64,000 nucleotides of DNA, taken from contig BRXU01000087.1 of assembly GCA_030267565.1 (NCBI GenBank), forward strand, positions 16,387 through 80,386, given 5' to 3'. The stretch's first letter is position 1; every line of letters starts with the position of its first letter. Under the pieces are notes generated by a model. The model had not been told where the DNA came from, searched no databases, and saw only the letters and a program-made list of their open reading frames with translations. Both the position numbers and the translations under genes were made by a program. This DNA is from Pleodorina starrii. Lineage: Eukaryota > Chlorophyta > Chlorophyceae > Chlamydomonadales > Volvocaceae. This document shows positions 39,347 through 50,324 of the stretch, one piece after another.

Positions 39347-40291
39347 CTACCTCCTGCCCTTCGGCGGCGGAGGCGCGGCCTTCCTGGCCGCGGGCGGGGG
39401 CGGCGCGGGCGCCGCCGGGCGGGGTGCCGCCGGCTTCGGGGCCGCCGCTGCCGGCTTCAACGCCACGGGCTTGGGCGCCTCAGCCTTCGGCTTCGCTGGG
39501 GCAGCCTTGCCGTTAACCATTTCCTTAAAGCCTGCCGACGGCCGGAAGGCCGGAGCCTGCGGGATGCCGGCGACATGCGCGCGATCGGTTCAGGAAGACT
39601 AGTACAGCACCAAAGCAGCTTTAGAGGCACCCCCTTCAGGAAGGGATCCCCTTCATTGCAGGACACCCTTCTTAAGGACCCCCATGCATCCGTGCAATCC
39701 GCCCCGACCCCACAGTCAAAATCCAACTTAACAAGACACAGTGGTAAAAGCGCTCTTACCGCCGAGGCGGGGATCTCAATCGTCTCCCCCGTCCTAGGGT
39801 TACGACCAGTCCTCCCCGCACGGTTGCGCGTCTCAAAGGTTCCAAAGCCGAGCACTGTCACCTGCAAATAGTCGTCGGGCCGGACGGCAACGTCGGTTTG
39901 CATGGGGTCGCACCGCATACATCCTGTCTTTAATGTTGATGCCTCGGGCCGAGACACCCGCACCCCATGTAATCAGGCCCAGGCCGCGTGCTTATGTAAT
40001 CTAAAATCTCCATGCACATAATGCTTATAAAGGCAACAGATTGAGCAACTAAGACCAACTCACCTTCTGACCGCTTGAAACAGCCTCCTGCACGGCGCCG
40101 AAAACGGCATCAAATGCCTGGGTGGCCTGAGCCTTTGTAAGAGAGGCCTCCTTCGCAATCTTCTCCACCAGAACGGCCTTGCCCACGACGGGGGTCTTCT
40201 CGGCCCGAACACACACGGCGAGCCGTCGGGTCACAGGCACATGAAAGCCCTGAGGGCGAGCAACAGTCATGCGGCTAGTGGCAAGAGCCAT
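39347..40291 (-). CDS. HU-type histone-like DNA-binding protein, plastid-targeted (3 exons, 179 aa)
   Basis: Bacterial-type HU protein that bends and packs DNA; in green algae nuclear-encoded HU acts in chloroplast nucleoids. Minus-strand exons: 40291-40064, 39861-39760 and 39556-39347, all phase 0, donors GTGAGT and GTAAGA, acceptors TTTGCAG and CCGCAG. The first ~30 residues ([20 protein letters not shown], then [10 protein letters not shown]) are basic, hydroxylated and free of acidic residues, typical of a plastid transit peptide with likely cleavage near VRA. The HU fold follows: [20 protein letters not shown], then [20 protein letters not shown] with the DNA-binding beta-arm and its RNPRTGE tip, then [15 protein letters not shown]. 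The last ~50 residues are an Ala/Pro/Lys tail absent from bacterial HU and resembling histone H1 tails, a known theme in plastid HU proteins. Start is well supported by the leader. A mitochondrial target cannot be excluded. Confidence 0.93.
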
Positions 40292-41236
40292 GACTTCGAG
40301 CCTCGAGGGGGTCGGCGGGCGGCAAGTATATTAATGCGCAGGTGGCTGGGTCAGCCGGACTAATTTCCGAACACTCCTAAATATTGCTAATACTGCTACA
40401 ATCTTGTATCTGCAAAAGCCGCGTCTTGTGTGCATCTCTCTTTCGCCTTTCCTTTGTTGTACGGCCATTCCGTGACGGTGCGCGATCCGAGGATATGTCA
40501 CGCGGTCCACTCAAGAGCACACAGCTCACGCGCATCGCCGTGCATACACGCGCTGACACCCCATACAACCACGGCCAGGCTCGGGCGCATACCGGTAGGG
40601 CCGGTGCTGCTGCGGTGCAGTGTGAAGGGGTGTGCTGCGCCTTGCTGCGTCAGCTGCGTCACTCGGGTGCCCACGCACGGCGTCGGAGCCAAACAGCTTC
40701 AACGGCACCGCAGGTGCCATCAGTGCAGAGGAATTCTCCTGCATGTCAACAGGCCATGATAGCCAGCCCCTCGTGTAAGCAGCTCAAACTGTAGGGTCAA
40801 TCGCAGTGGCACCGTAGTTTACTGAATGCCCTCATTGGATGGTACCACCACGCGACATCCAAGGTTCCGAGCAACGGGAAGACCTGAGCCCTGAGCCCTT
40901 CAGCTCCCAGGAGGGCTGCCCAGGAGGGCCAGATTACCGTGTCGTCACGACTGTGACGTGTCCCGCGAAGCTGCAACACGATGGCGTCTCCGTGCTTGGA
41001 GCGGAAAGAAGCGAGGACTGGCCGGGAATCGTGGCCCAGCACCTTCCATGAGACCACTCTCCGTCCCCGGGCACCCACTGAGCCACCCACTGAGCCACCC
41101 ACTGAACGGGCTAAGTAGTCAGTCAGTGGGTCCGTCCGTAGTTTGCAGCAGTATGGGGAGCCTACGTAGAGGCCATGTCCCCCGTGGCTGCTGACGCCTG
41201 ACGGTCTGTACCTGTGAGGCTCGCAGGTTCCTGGGC
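40292..41236. other. HU promoter side and unique left flank of the satellite array
   Basis: An AT-rich ATTAATATAC stretch about 45 nt upstream of the HU ATG may serve as its TATA region. From 40797 a minus-strand frame runs leftward out of the array and encodes unique sequence at its end (for example WKVLGHDSRPVLASFRSKHG); it has no recognised relative. Near 41066-41101 there are three copies of a 12-bp CCCACTGAGCCA-like repeat directly before the array edge. Confidence 0.45.
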
Positions 41237-42590
41237 GGGCTCCTGGGCTCCCGGTCTCCCGGTCTCCCGGTCTCCCGGTCTCCCGGTCTCCCGGTCTCCC
41301 GGTCTCCCGGTCTCCCGGTCTCCCGGTCTCCCGGTCTCCCGGTCTCCCGGTCTCCCGGTCTCCCGGTCTCCCGGTCTCCCGGTCTCCCGGTCTCCCGGTC
41401 TCCCGGTCTCCCGGTCTCCCGGTCTCCCGGTCTCCCGGTCTCCCGGTCTCCCGGTCTCCCGGTCTCCCGGTCTCCCGGTCTCCCGGTCTCCCGGTCTCCC
41501 GGTCTCCCGGTCTCCCGGTCTCCCGGTCTCCCGGTCTCCCGGTCTCCCGGTCTCCCGGTCTCCCGGTCTCCCGGTCTCCCGGTCTCCCGGTCTCCCGGTC
41601 TCCCGGTCTCCCGGTCTCCCGGTCTCCCGGTCTCCCGGTCTCCCGGTCTCCCGGTCTCCCGGTCTCCCGGTCTCCCGGTCTCCCGGTCTCCCGGTCTCCC
41701 GGTCTCCCGGTCTCCCGGTCTCCCGGTCTCCCGGTCTCCCGGTCTCCCGGTCTCCCGGTCTCCCGGTCTCCCGGTCTCCCGGTCTCCCGGTCTCCCGGTC
41801 TCCCGGTCTCCCGGTCTCCCGGGCTCCCGGGCTCCCGGGCTCCCGGGCTCCCGGGCTCCCGGGCTCCCGGGCTCCCGGGCTCCCGGGCTCCCGGGCTCCC
41901 GGGCTCCCGGGCTCCCGGGCTCCCGGGCTCCCGGGCTCCCGGGCTCCCGGGCTCCCGGGCTCCCGGGCTCCCGGGCTCCCGGGCTCCCGGGCTCCCGGGC
42001 TCCCGGGCTCCCGGGCTCCCGGGCTCCCGGGCTCCCGGGCTCCCGGGCTCCCGGGCTCCCGGGCTCCCGGTCTCCCGGTCTCCCGGTCTCCCGGTCTCCC
42101 GGTCTCCCGGTCTCCCGGTCTCCCGGTCTCCCGGTCTCCCGGTCTCCCGGTCTCCCGGTCTCCCGGTCTCCCGGTCTCCCGGTCTCCCGGTCTCCCGGTT
42201 CCCGGTCTCCCGGTCTCCCGGTCTCCCGGTCTCCCGGTCTCCCGGTCTCCCGGTCTCCCGGTCTCCCGGTCTCCCGGTCTCCCGGTCTCCCGGTCTCCCG
42301 GTCTCCCGGTCTCCCGGTCTCCCGGTCTCCCGGTCTCCCGGTCTCCCGGTCTCCCGGTCTCCCGGTCTCCCGGTCTCCCGGTCTCCCGGTCTCCCGGTCT
42401 CCCGGTCTCCCGGTCTCCCGGTCTCCCGGTCTCCCGGTCTCCCGGTCTCCCGGTCTCCCGGTCTCCCGGTCTCCCGGTCTCCCGGGCTCCCGGGCTCCCG
42501 GGCTCCCGGGCTCCCGGGCTCCCGGGCTCCCGGGCTCCCGGTCTCCCGGTCTCCCGGTCTCCCGGGCTCCCGGGCTCCCGGGCTCCCGGG

Positions 42591-42614
42591 CTCCTGGACC
42601 ATTGGACTCGCGGG
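42591..42614. repeat. Satellite island, copy 1
   Basis: A 24-bp island with core TGGACCATTGGACTCGC, flanked on both sides by B units. Eight further copies start at 44006, 44726, 45894, 47470, 48190, 49446, 50301 and 54278. Confidence 0.95.
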
Positions 42615-44005
42615 CTCCCGGGCTCCCGGGCTCCCGGGCTCCCGGGCTCCCGGGCTCTCGGGCTCCCGGGCTCCCGGTCTCCCGGGCTCCCGGTCTCCCG
42701 GTCTCCCGGTCTCCCGGTCTCCCGGTCTCCCGGTCTCCCGGTCTCCCGGTCTCCCGGTCTCCCGGTCTCCCGGTCTCCCGGTCTCCCGGTCTCCCGGTCT
42801 CCCGGTCTCCCGGTCTCCCGGTCTCCCGGTCTCCCGGTCTCCCGGTCTCCCGGTCTCCCGGTCTCCCGGTCTCCCGGTCTCCCGGTCTCCCGGTCTCCCG
42901 GTCTCCCGGTCTCCCGGTCTCCCGGTCTCCCGGTCTCCCGGTCTCCCGGTCTCCCGGTCTCCCGGTCTCCCGGTCTCCCGGTCTCCCGGTCTCCCGGTCT
43001 CCCGGTCTCCCGGTCTCCCGGTCTCCCGGTCTCCCGGTCTCCCGGTCTCCCGGTCTCCCGGTCTCCCGGTCTCCCGGTCTCCCGGTCTCCCGGTCTCCCG
43101 GTCTCCCGGTCTCCCGGTCTCCCGGTCTCCCGGTCTCCCGGTCTCCCGGTCTCCCGGTCTCCCGGTCTCCCGGTCTCCCGGTCTCCCGGTCTCCCGGTCT
43201 CCCGGTCTCCCGGGCTCCCGGGCTCCCGGGCTCCCGGGCTCCCGGGCTCCCGGGCTCCCGGGCTCCCGGGCTCCCGGGCTCCCGGGCTCCCGGGCTCCCG
43301 GGCTCCCGGGCTCCCGGGCTCCCGGGCTCCCGGGCTCCCGGGCTCCCGGGCTCCCGGGCTCCCGGGCTCCCGGGCTCCCGGGCTCCCGGGCTCCCGGGCT
43401 CCCGGGCTCCCGGGCTCCCGGGCTCCCGGGCTCCCGGGCTCCCGGGCTCCCGGGCTCCCGGGCTCCCGGGCTCCCGGGCTCCCGGGCTCCCGGGCTCCCG
43501 GGCTCCCGGTCTCCCGGTCTCCCGGTCTCCCGGTCTCCCGGTCTCCCGGTCTCCCGGTCTCCCGGTCTCCCGGTCTCCCGGTCTCCCGGTCTCCCGGTCT
43601 CCCGGTCTCCCGGTCTCCCGGTCTCCCGGTCTCCCGGTCTCCCGGTCTCCCGGTTCCCGGTCTCCCGGTCTCCCGGTCTCCCGGTCTCCCGGTCTCCCGG
43701 TCTCCCGGTCTCCCGGTCTCCCGGTCTCCCGGTCTCCCGGTCTCCCGGTCTCCCGGTCTCCCGGTCTCCCGGTCTCCCGGTCTCCCGGTCTCCCGGTCTC
43801 CCGGTCTCCCGGTCTCCCGGTCTCCCGGTCTCCCGGTCTCCCGGTCTCCCGGTCTCCCGGTCTCCCGGTCTCCCGGTCTCCCGGTCTCCCGGTCTCCCGG
43901 GCTCCCGGGCTCCCGGGCTCCCGGGCTCCCGGGCTCCCGGGCTCCCGGGCTCCCGGTCTCCCGGGCTCCCGGTCTCCCGGGCTCCCGGGCTCCCGGGCTC
44001 CCGGG

Positions 44006-44029
44006 CTCCTGGACCATTGGACTCGCGGG
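44006..44029. repeat. Satellite island, copy 2
   Basis: Same core as copy 1; followed 61 bp from its start by the variant unit GGGCTCTC, exactly as in copy 1. Confidence 0.95.
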
Positions 44030-44725
44030 CTCCCGGGCTCCCGGGCTCCCGGGCTCCCGGGCTCCCGGGCTCTCGGGCTCCCGGGCTCCCGGTCTCCCGG
44101 TCTCCCGGTCTCCCGGTCTCCCGGTCTCCCGGTCTCCCGGTCTCCCGGTCTCCCGGTCTCCCGGTCTCCCGGTCTCCCGGTCTCCCGGTCTCCCGGTCTC
44201 CCGGTCTCCCGGTCTCCCGGTCTCCCGGTCTCCCGGTCTCCCGGTCTCCCGGTCTCCCGGTCTCCCGGTCTCCCGGTCTCCCGGTCTCCCGGTCTCCCGG
44301 TCTCCCGGTCTCCCGGTCTCCCGGTCTCCCGGTCTCCCGGTCTCCCGGTCTCCCGGTCTCCCGGTCTCCCGGTCTCCCGGTCTCCCGGTCTCCCGGGCTC
44401 CCGGTCTCCCGGTCTCCCGGGCTCCCGGGCTCCCGGTCTCCCGGTCTCCCGGTCTCCCGGTCTCCCGGTCTCCCGGTCTCCCGGTCTCCCGGTCTCCCGG
44501 TCTCCCGGTCTCCCGGTCTCCCGGTCTCCCGGTCTCCCGGTCTCCCGGTCTCCCGGTCTCCCGGTCTCCCGGTCTCCCGGTCTCCCGGTCTCCCGGTCTC
44601 CCGGTCTCCCGGTCTCCCGGTCTCCCGGTCTCCCGGTCTCCCGGTCTCCCGGTCTCCCGGTCTCCCGGTCTCCCGGTCTCCCGGTCTCCCGGTCTCCCGG
44701 TCTCCCGGGCTCCCGGGCTCCCGGG

Positions 44726-44749
44726 CTCCTGGACCATTGGACTCGCGGG
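44726..44749. repeat. Satellite island, copy 3
   Basis: Same core; starts 720 bp after copy 2. Confidence 0.95.
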
Positions 44750-45893
44750 CTCCCGGGCTCCCGGGCTCCCGGGCTCCCGGTCTCCCGGTCTCCCGGGCTC
44801 CCGGTCTCCCGGTCTCCCGGTCTCCCGGTCTCCCGGTCTCCCGGTCTCCCGGTCTCCCGGTCTCCCGGTCTCCCGGTCTCCCGGTCTCCCGGTCTCCCGG
44901 TCTCCCGGTCTCCCGGTCTCCCGGTCTCCCGGTCTCCCGGTCTCCCGGTCTCCCGGTCTCCCGGTCTCCCGGTCTCCCGGTCTCCCGGTCTCCCGGTCTC
45001 CCGGTCTCCCGGTCTCCCGGTCTCCCGGTCTCCCGGTCTCCCGGTCTCCCGGTCTCCCGGTCTCCCGGTCTCCCGGTCTCCCGGTCTCCCGGTCTCCCGG
45101 TCTCCCGGTCTCCCGGTCTCCCGGTCTCCCGGTCTCCCGGTCTCCCGGTCTCCCGGTCTCCCGGTCTCCCGGTCTCCCGGTCTCCCGGTCTCCCGGTCTC
45201 CCGGTCTCCCGGTCTCCCGGTCTCCCGGTCTCCCGGTCTCCCGGTCTCCCGGTCTCCCGGTCTCCCGGTCTCCCGGTCTCCCGGTCTCCCGGTCTCCCGG
45301 TCTCCCGGTCTCCCGGTCTCCCGGTCTCCCGGTCTCCCGGTCTCCCGGTCTCCCGGTCTCCCGGTCTCCCGGTCTCCCGGTCTCCCGGTCTCCCGGTCTC
45401 CCGGTCTCCCGGTCTCCCGGTCTCCCGGTCTCCCGGTCTCCCGGTCTCCCGGTCTCCCGGTCTCCCGGTCTCCCGGTCTCCCGGTCTCCCGGTCTCCCGG
45501 TCTCCCGGTCTCCCGGTCTCCCGGTCTCCCGGTCTCCCGGTCTCCCGGTCTCCCGGTCTCCCGGTCTCCCGGTCTCCCGGTCTCCCGGTCTCCCGGTCTC
45601 ACCGTCTCCCGGTCTCCCGGTCTCCCGGTCTCCCGGTCTCCCGGTCTCCCGGTCTCCCGGTCTCCCGGTCTCCCGGTCTCCCGGTCTCCCGGTCTCCCGG
45701 TCTCCCGGTCTCCCGGTCTCCCGGTCTCCCGGTCTCCCGGTCTCCCGGTCTCCCGGTCTCCCGGTCTCCCGGGCTCCCGGGCTCCCGGGCTCCCGGGCTC
45801 CCGGTCTCCCGGTCTCCCGGTCTCCCGGTCTCCCGGTCTCCCGGTCTCCCGGGCTCCCGGTCTCCCGGTCTCCCGGGCTCCCGGTCTCCCGGG

Positions 45894-45917
45894 ATCCTGG
45901 ACCATTGGACTCGCGGG
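45894..45917. repeat. Satellite island, copy 4
   Basis: Same core, but the preceding unit reads GGGATCCT instead of GGGCTCCT. Confidence 0.95.
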
Positions 45918-47469
45918 CTCCCGGGCTCCCGGGCTCCCGGGCTCCCGGGCTCCCGGGCTCCCGGGCTCCCGGGCTCCCGGTCTCCCGGGCTCCCGGGCTC
46001 CCGGGCTCCCGGGCTCCCGGGCTCCCGGGCTCCCGGGCTCCCGGGCTCCCGGGCTCCCGGGCTCCCGGGCTCCCGGGCTCCCGGGCTCCCGGGCTCCCGG
46101 GCTCCCGGGCTCCCGGGCTCCCGGGCTCCCGGGCTCCCGGTCTCCCGGGCTCCCGGGCTCCCGGTCTCCCGGTCTCCCGGTCTCCCGGTCTCCCGGTCTC
46201 CCGGGCTCCCGGTCTCCCGGTCTCCCGGGCTCCCGGTCTCCCGGTCTCCCGGTCTCCCGGTCTCCCGGGCTCCCGGGCTCCCGGTCTCCCGGGCTCCCGG
46301 GCTCCCGGTCTCCCGGTCTCCCGGTCTCCCGGTCTCCCGGTCTCCCGGTCTCCCGGTCTCCCGGTCTCCCGGTCTCCCGGTCTCCCGGTCTCCCGGTCTC
46401 CCGGTCTCCCGGTCTCCCGGTCTCCCGGTCTCCCGGTCTCCCGGTCTCCCGGTCTCCCGGTCTCCCGGTCTCCCGGTCTCCCGGTCTCCCGGTCTCCCGG
46501 TCTCCCGGTCTCCCGGTCTCCCGGTCTCCCGGTCTCCCGGTCTCCCGGTCTCCCGGTCTCCCAGTCTCCCGGTCTCCCAGTCTCCCGGTCTCCCGGTCTC
46601 CCGGTCTCCCGGTCTCCCGGTCTCCCGGTCTCCCGGTCTCCCGGTCTCCCGGTCTCCCGGTCTCCCGGTCTCCCGGTCTCCCGGTCTCCCGGTCTCCCGG
46701 TCTCCCGGTCTCCCGGTCTCCCGGTCTCCCGGTCTCCCGGTCTCCCGGTCTCCCGGTCTCCCGGTCTCCCGGTCTCCCGGTCTCCCGGTCTCCCGGTCTC
46801 CCGGTCTCCCGGTCTCCCGGTCTCCCGGTCTCCCGGTCTCCCGGTCTCCCGGTCTCCCGGTCTCCCGGTCTCCCGGTCTCCCGGTCTCCCGGTCTCCCGG
46901 TCTCCCGGTCTCCCGGTCTCCCGGTCTCCCGGTCTCCCGGTCTCCCGGTCTCCCGGTCTCCCGGTCTCCCGGTCTCCCGGTCTCCCGGTCTCCCGGTCTC
47001 CCGGTCTCCCGGTCTCCCGGTCTCCCGGTCTCCCGGTCTCCCGGTCTCCCGGTCTCCCGGTCTCCCGGTCTCCCGGTCTCCCGGTCTCCCGGTCTCCCGG
47101 TCTCCCGGTCTCCCGGTCTCCCGGTCTCCCGGTCTCCCGGTCTCCCGGTCTCCCGGTCTCCCGGTCTCCCGGTCTCCCGGTCTCCCGGTCTCCCGGTCTC
47201 CCGGTCTCCCGGTCTCCCGGCCTCCCGGTCTCCCGGTCTCCCGGTCTCCCGGTCTCACGGTCTCCCGGTCTCCCGGTCTCCCGGTCTCCCGGTCTCCCGG
47301 TCTCCCGGTCTCCCGGTCTCCCGGTCTCCCGGTCTCCCGGTCTCCCGGTCTCCCGGGCTCCCGGTCTCCCGGTCTCCCGGGCTCCCGGGCTCCCGGTCTC
47401 CCGGGCTCCCGGGCTCCCGGTCTCCCAGGCTCCCGGTCTCCCGGGCTCCCGGGCTCCCGGGCTCCCGGG

Positions 47470-47493
47470 CTCCTGGACCATTGGACTCGCGGG
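47470..47493. repeat. Satellite island, copy 5
   Basis: Same core as copy 1. Confidence 0.95.
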
Positions 47494-48189
47494 CTCCCGG
47501 GCTCCCGGGCTCCCGGGCTCCCGGGCTCCCGGGCTCCCGGGCTCCCGGGCTCCCGGGCTCCCGGGCTCCCGGGCTCCCGGGCTCCCGGTCTCCCGGTCTC
47601 CCGGTCTCCCGGTCTCCCGGTCTCCCGGTCTCCCGGTCTCCCGGTCTCCTGGTCTCCCGGTCTCCCGGTCTCCCGGTCTCCCGGTCTCCCGGTCTCCCGG
47701 TCTCCCGGTCTCCCGGTCTCCCGGTCTCCCGGTCTCCCGGTCTCCCGGTCTCCCGGTCTCCCGGTCTCCCGGTCTCCCGGTCTCCCGGTCTCCCGGTCTC
47801 CCGGGCTCTCGGGCTCCCGGGCTCCCGGGCTCCCGGGCTCCCGGGCTCCCGGGCTCCCGGGCTCCCGGGCTCCCGGGCTCCCGGGCTCCCGGGCTCCCGG
47901 GCTCCCGGGCTCCCGGGCTCCCGGGCTCCCGGGCTCCCGGGCTCCCGGGCTCCCGGGCTCCCGGGCTCCCGGGCTCCCGGGCTCCCGGGCTCCCGGGCTC
48001 CCGGGCTCCCGGGCTCCCGGGCTCCCGGGCTCCCGGGCTCCCGGGCTCCCGGGCTCCCGGGCTCCCGGGCTCCCGGGCTCCCGGGCTCCCGGGCTCCCGG
48101 GCTCCCGGGCTCCCGGTCTCCCGGTCTCCCGGTCTCCCGGTCTCCCGGGCTCCCGGGCTCCCGGGCTCCCGGGCTCCCGGGCTCCCGGG

Positions 48190-48213
48190 CTCCTGGACCA
48201 TTGGACTCGCGGG
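48190..48213. repeat. Satellite island, copy 6
   Basis: Same core; starts 720 bp after copy 5, the same spacing as copies 2 to 3. Confidence 0.95.
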
Positions 48214-49445
48214 CTCCCGGGCTCCCGGGCTCCCGGGCTCCCGGGCTCCCGGGCTCCCGGGCTCCCGGGCTCCCGGGCTCCCGGGCTCCCGGGCTCCCGG
48301 GCTCCCGGGCTCCCGGGCTCCCGGGCTCCCGGGCTCCCGGGCTCCCGGGCTCCCGGGCTCCCGGGCTCCCGGTCTCCCGGTCTCCCGGTCTCCCGGGCTC
48401 CCGGTCTCCCGGTCTCCCGGGCTCCCGGGCTCCCGGGCTCCCGGTCTCCCGGTCTCCCGGTCTCCCGGTCTCCCGGTCTCCCGGTCTCCCGGTCTCCCGG
48501 TCTCCCGGTCTCCCGGTCTCCCGGTCTCCCGGTCTCCCGGTCTCCCGGTCTCCCGGTCTCCCGGTCTCCCGGTCTCCCGGGCTCCCGGTCTCCCGGTCTC
48601 CCGGTCTCCCGGGCTCCCGGTCTCCCGGGCTCCCGGTCTCCCGGGCTCCCGGTCTCCCGGGCTCCCGGGCTCCCGGGCTCCCGGTCTCCCGGTCTCCCGG
48701 TCTCCCGGTCTCCCGGTCTCCCGGTCTCCCGGTCTCCCGGTCTCCCGGGCTCCCGGTCTCCCGGTCTCCCGGGCATCCGGGCTCCCGGTCTCCCGGGCTC
48801 CCGGTCTCCCGGTCTCCCGGTCTCCCGGTCTCCCGGTCTCCCGGTCTCCCGGTCTCCCGGTCTCCCGGTCTCCCGGTCTCCCGGTCTCCCGGTCTCCCGG
48901 TCTCCCGGTCTCCCGGTCTCCCGGTCTCCCGGTCTCCCGGTCTCCCGGTCTCCCGGTCTCCCGGGCTCCCGGTCTCCCGGTCTCCCGGTCTCCCGGTCTC
49001 CCGGTCTCCCGGGCTCCCGGGCTACCGGGCTCCCGGGCTCCCGGGCTCCCGGTCTCCCGGGCTCCCGGGCTCCCGGGCTCCCGGGCTCCCGGGCTCCCGG
49101 GCTCCCGGTCTCCCGGGCTCCCGGGCTCCCGGTCTCCCGGTCTCCCGGGCTCCCGGGCTCCCGGGCATCCGGTCTCCCGGTCTCCCGGTCTCCCGGTCTC
49201 CCGGTCTCCCGGTCTCCCGGTCTCCCGGTCTCCCGGTCTCCCGGTCTCCCGGTCTCCCGGTCTCCCGGTCTCCCGGTCTCCCGGTCTCCCGGTCTCCCGG
49301 TCTCCCGGTCTCCCGGTCTCCCGGTCTCCCGGTCTCCCGGTCTCCCGGTCTCCCGGGCTCCCGGTCTCCCGGTCTCCCGGTCTCCCGGGCTCCCGGTCTC
49401 CCGGGCTCCCGGTCTCCCGGTCTCCCGGGCTCCCGGGCTCCCGGG

Positions 49446-49469
49446 CTCCTGGACCATTGGACTCCCGGG
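49446..49469. repeat. Satellite island, copy 7
   Basis: Variant core ending GGACTCCC rather than GGACTCGC. Confidence 0.95.
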
Positions 49470-50300
49470 CTCCCGGGCTCCCGGGCTCCCGGGCTCCCGG
49501 GCTCCCGGGCTCCCGGGCTCCCGGGCTCCCGGGATCCCGGGCTCCCGGGCTCCCGGGCTCCCGGGCTCCCGGGCTCCCGGGCTCCCGGGCTCCCGGGCTC
49601 CCGGGCTCCCGGGCTCCCGGGCTCCCGGGCTCCCGGGCTCCCGGGCTCCCGGGCTCCCGGGCTCCCGGGCTCCCGGGCTCCCGGGCTCCCGGTCTCCCGG
49701 TCTCCCGGTCTCCCGGTCTCCCGGTCTCCCGGTCTCCCGGTCTCCCGGTCTCCCGGTCTCCCGGTCTCCCGGTCTCCCGGGCTCCCGGGCTCCCGGGCTC
49801 CCGGTCTCCCGGTCTCCCGGGCGCCCGGGCTCCCGGTCTCCCGGTCTCCCGGTCTCCCGGTCTCCCGGTTCCCGGTCTCCCGGTCTCCCGGTCTCCCGGT
49901 CTCCCGGTCTCCCGGTCTCCCGGTCTCCCGGTCTCCCGGTCTCCCGGTCTCCCGGTCTCCCGGTCTCCCGGTCTCCCGGTCTCCCGGTCTCCCGGTCTCC
50001 CGGTCTCCCGGTCTCCCGGTCTCCCGGTCTCCCGGTCTCCCGGTCTCCCGGTCTCCCGGTCTCCCGGTCTCCCGGTCTCCCGGTCTCCCGGTCTCCCGGT
50101 CTCCCGGTCTCCCGGTCTCCCGGTCTCCCGGTCTCCCGGTCTCCCGGTCTCCCGGTCTCCCGGTCTCCCGGTCTCCCGGTCTCCCGGTCTCCCGGTCTCC
50201 CGGGCTCCCGGGCTCCCGGGCTCCCGGGCTCCCGGGCTCCCGGTCTCCCGGGCTCCCGGTCTCCCGGGCTCCCGGGCTCCCGGGCTCCCGGGCTCCCGGG

Positions 50301-50324
50301 CTCCTGGACCATTGGACTCGCGGG
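50301..50324. repeat. Satellite island, copy 8
   Basis: Same core; GGGCTCTC follows at 85 bp from its start, three 8-bp units more than in copies 1 and 2. Confidence 0.95.

Noticed and set aside
40797..50312. 3,171-codon minus-strand open frame through the satellite
   Set aside because: It exists only because an 8-bp unit has no stop in any frame; the start codon comes from the island, and no domain is present. The 2,957-, 2,360- and 1,191-codon frames in the array are rejected for the same reason.
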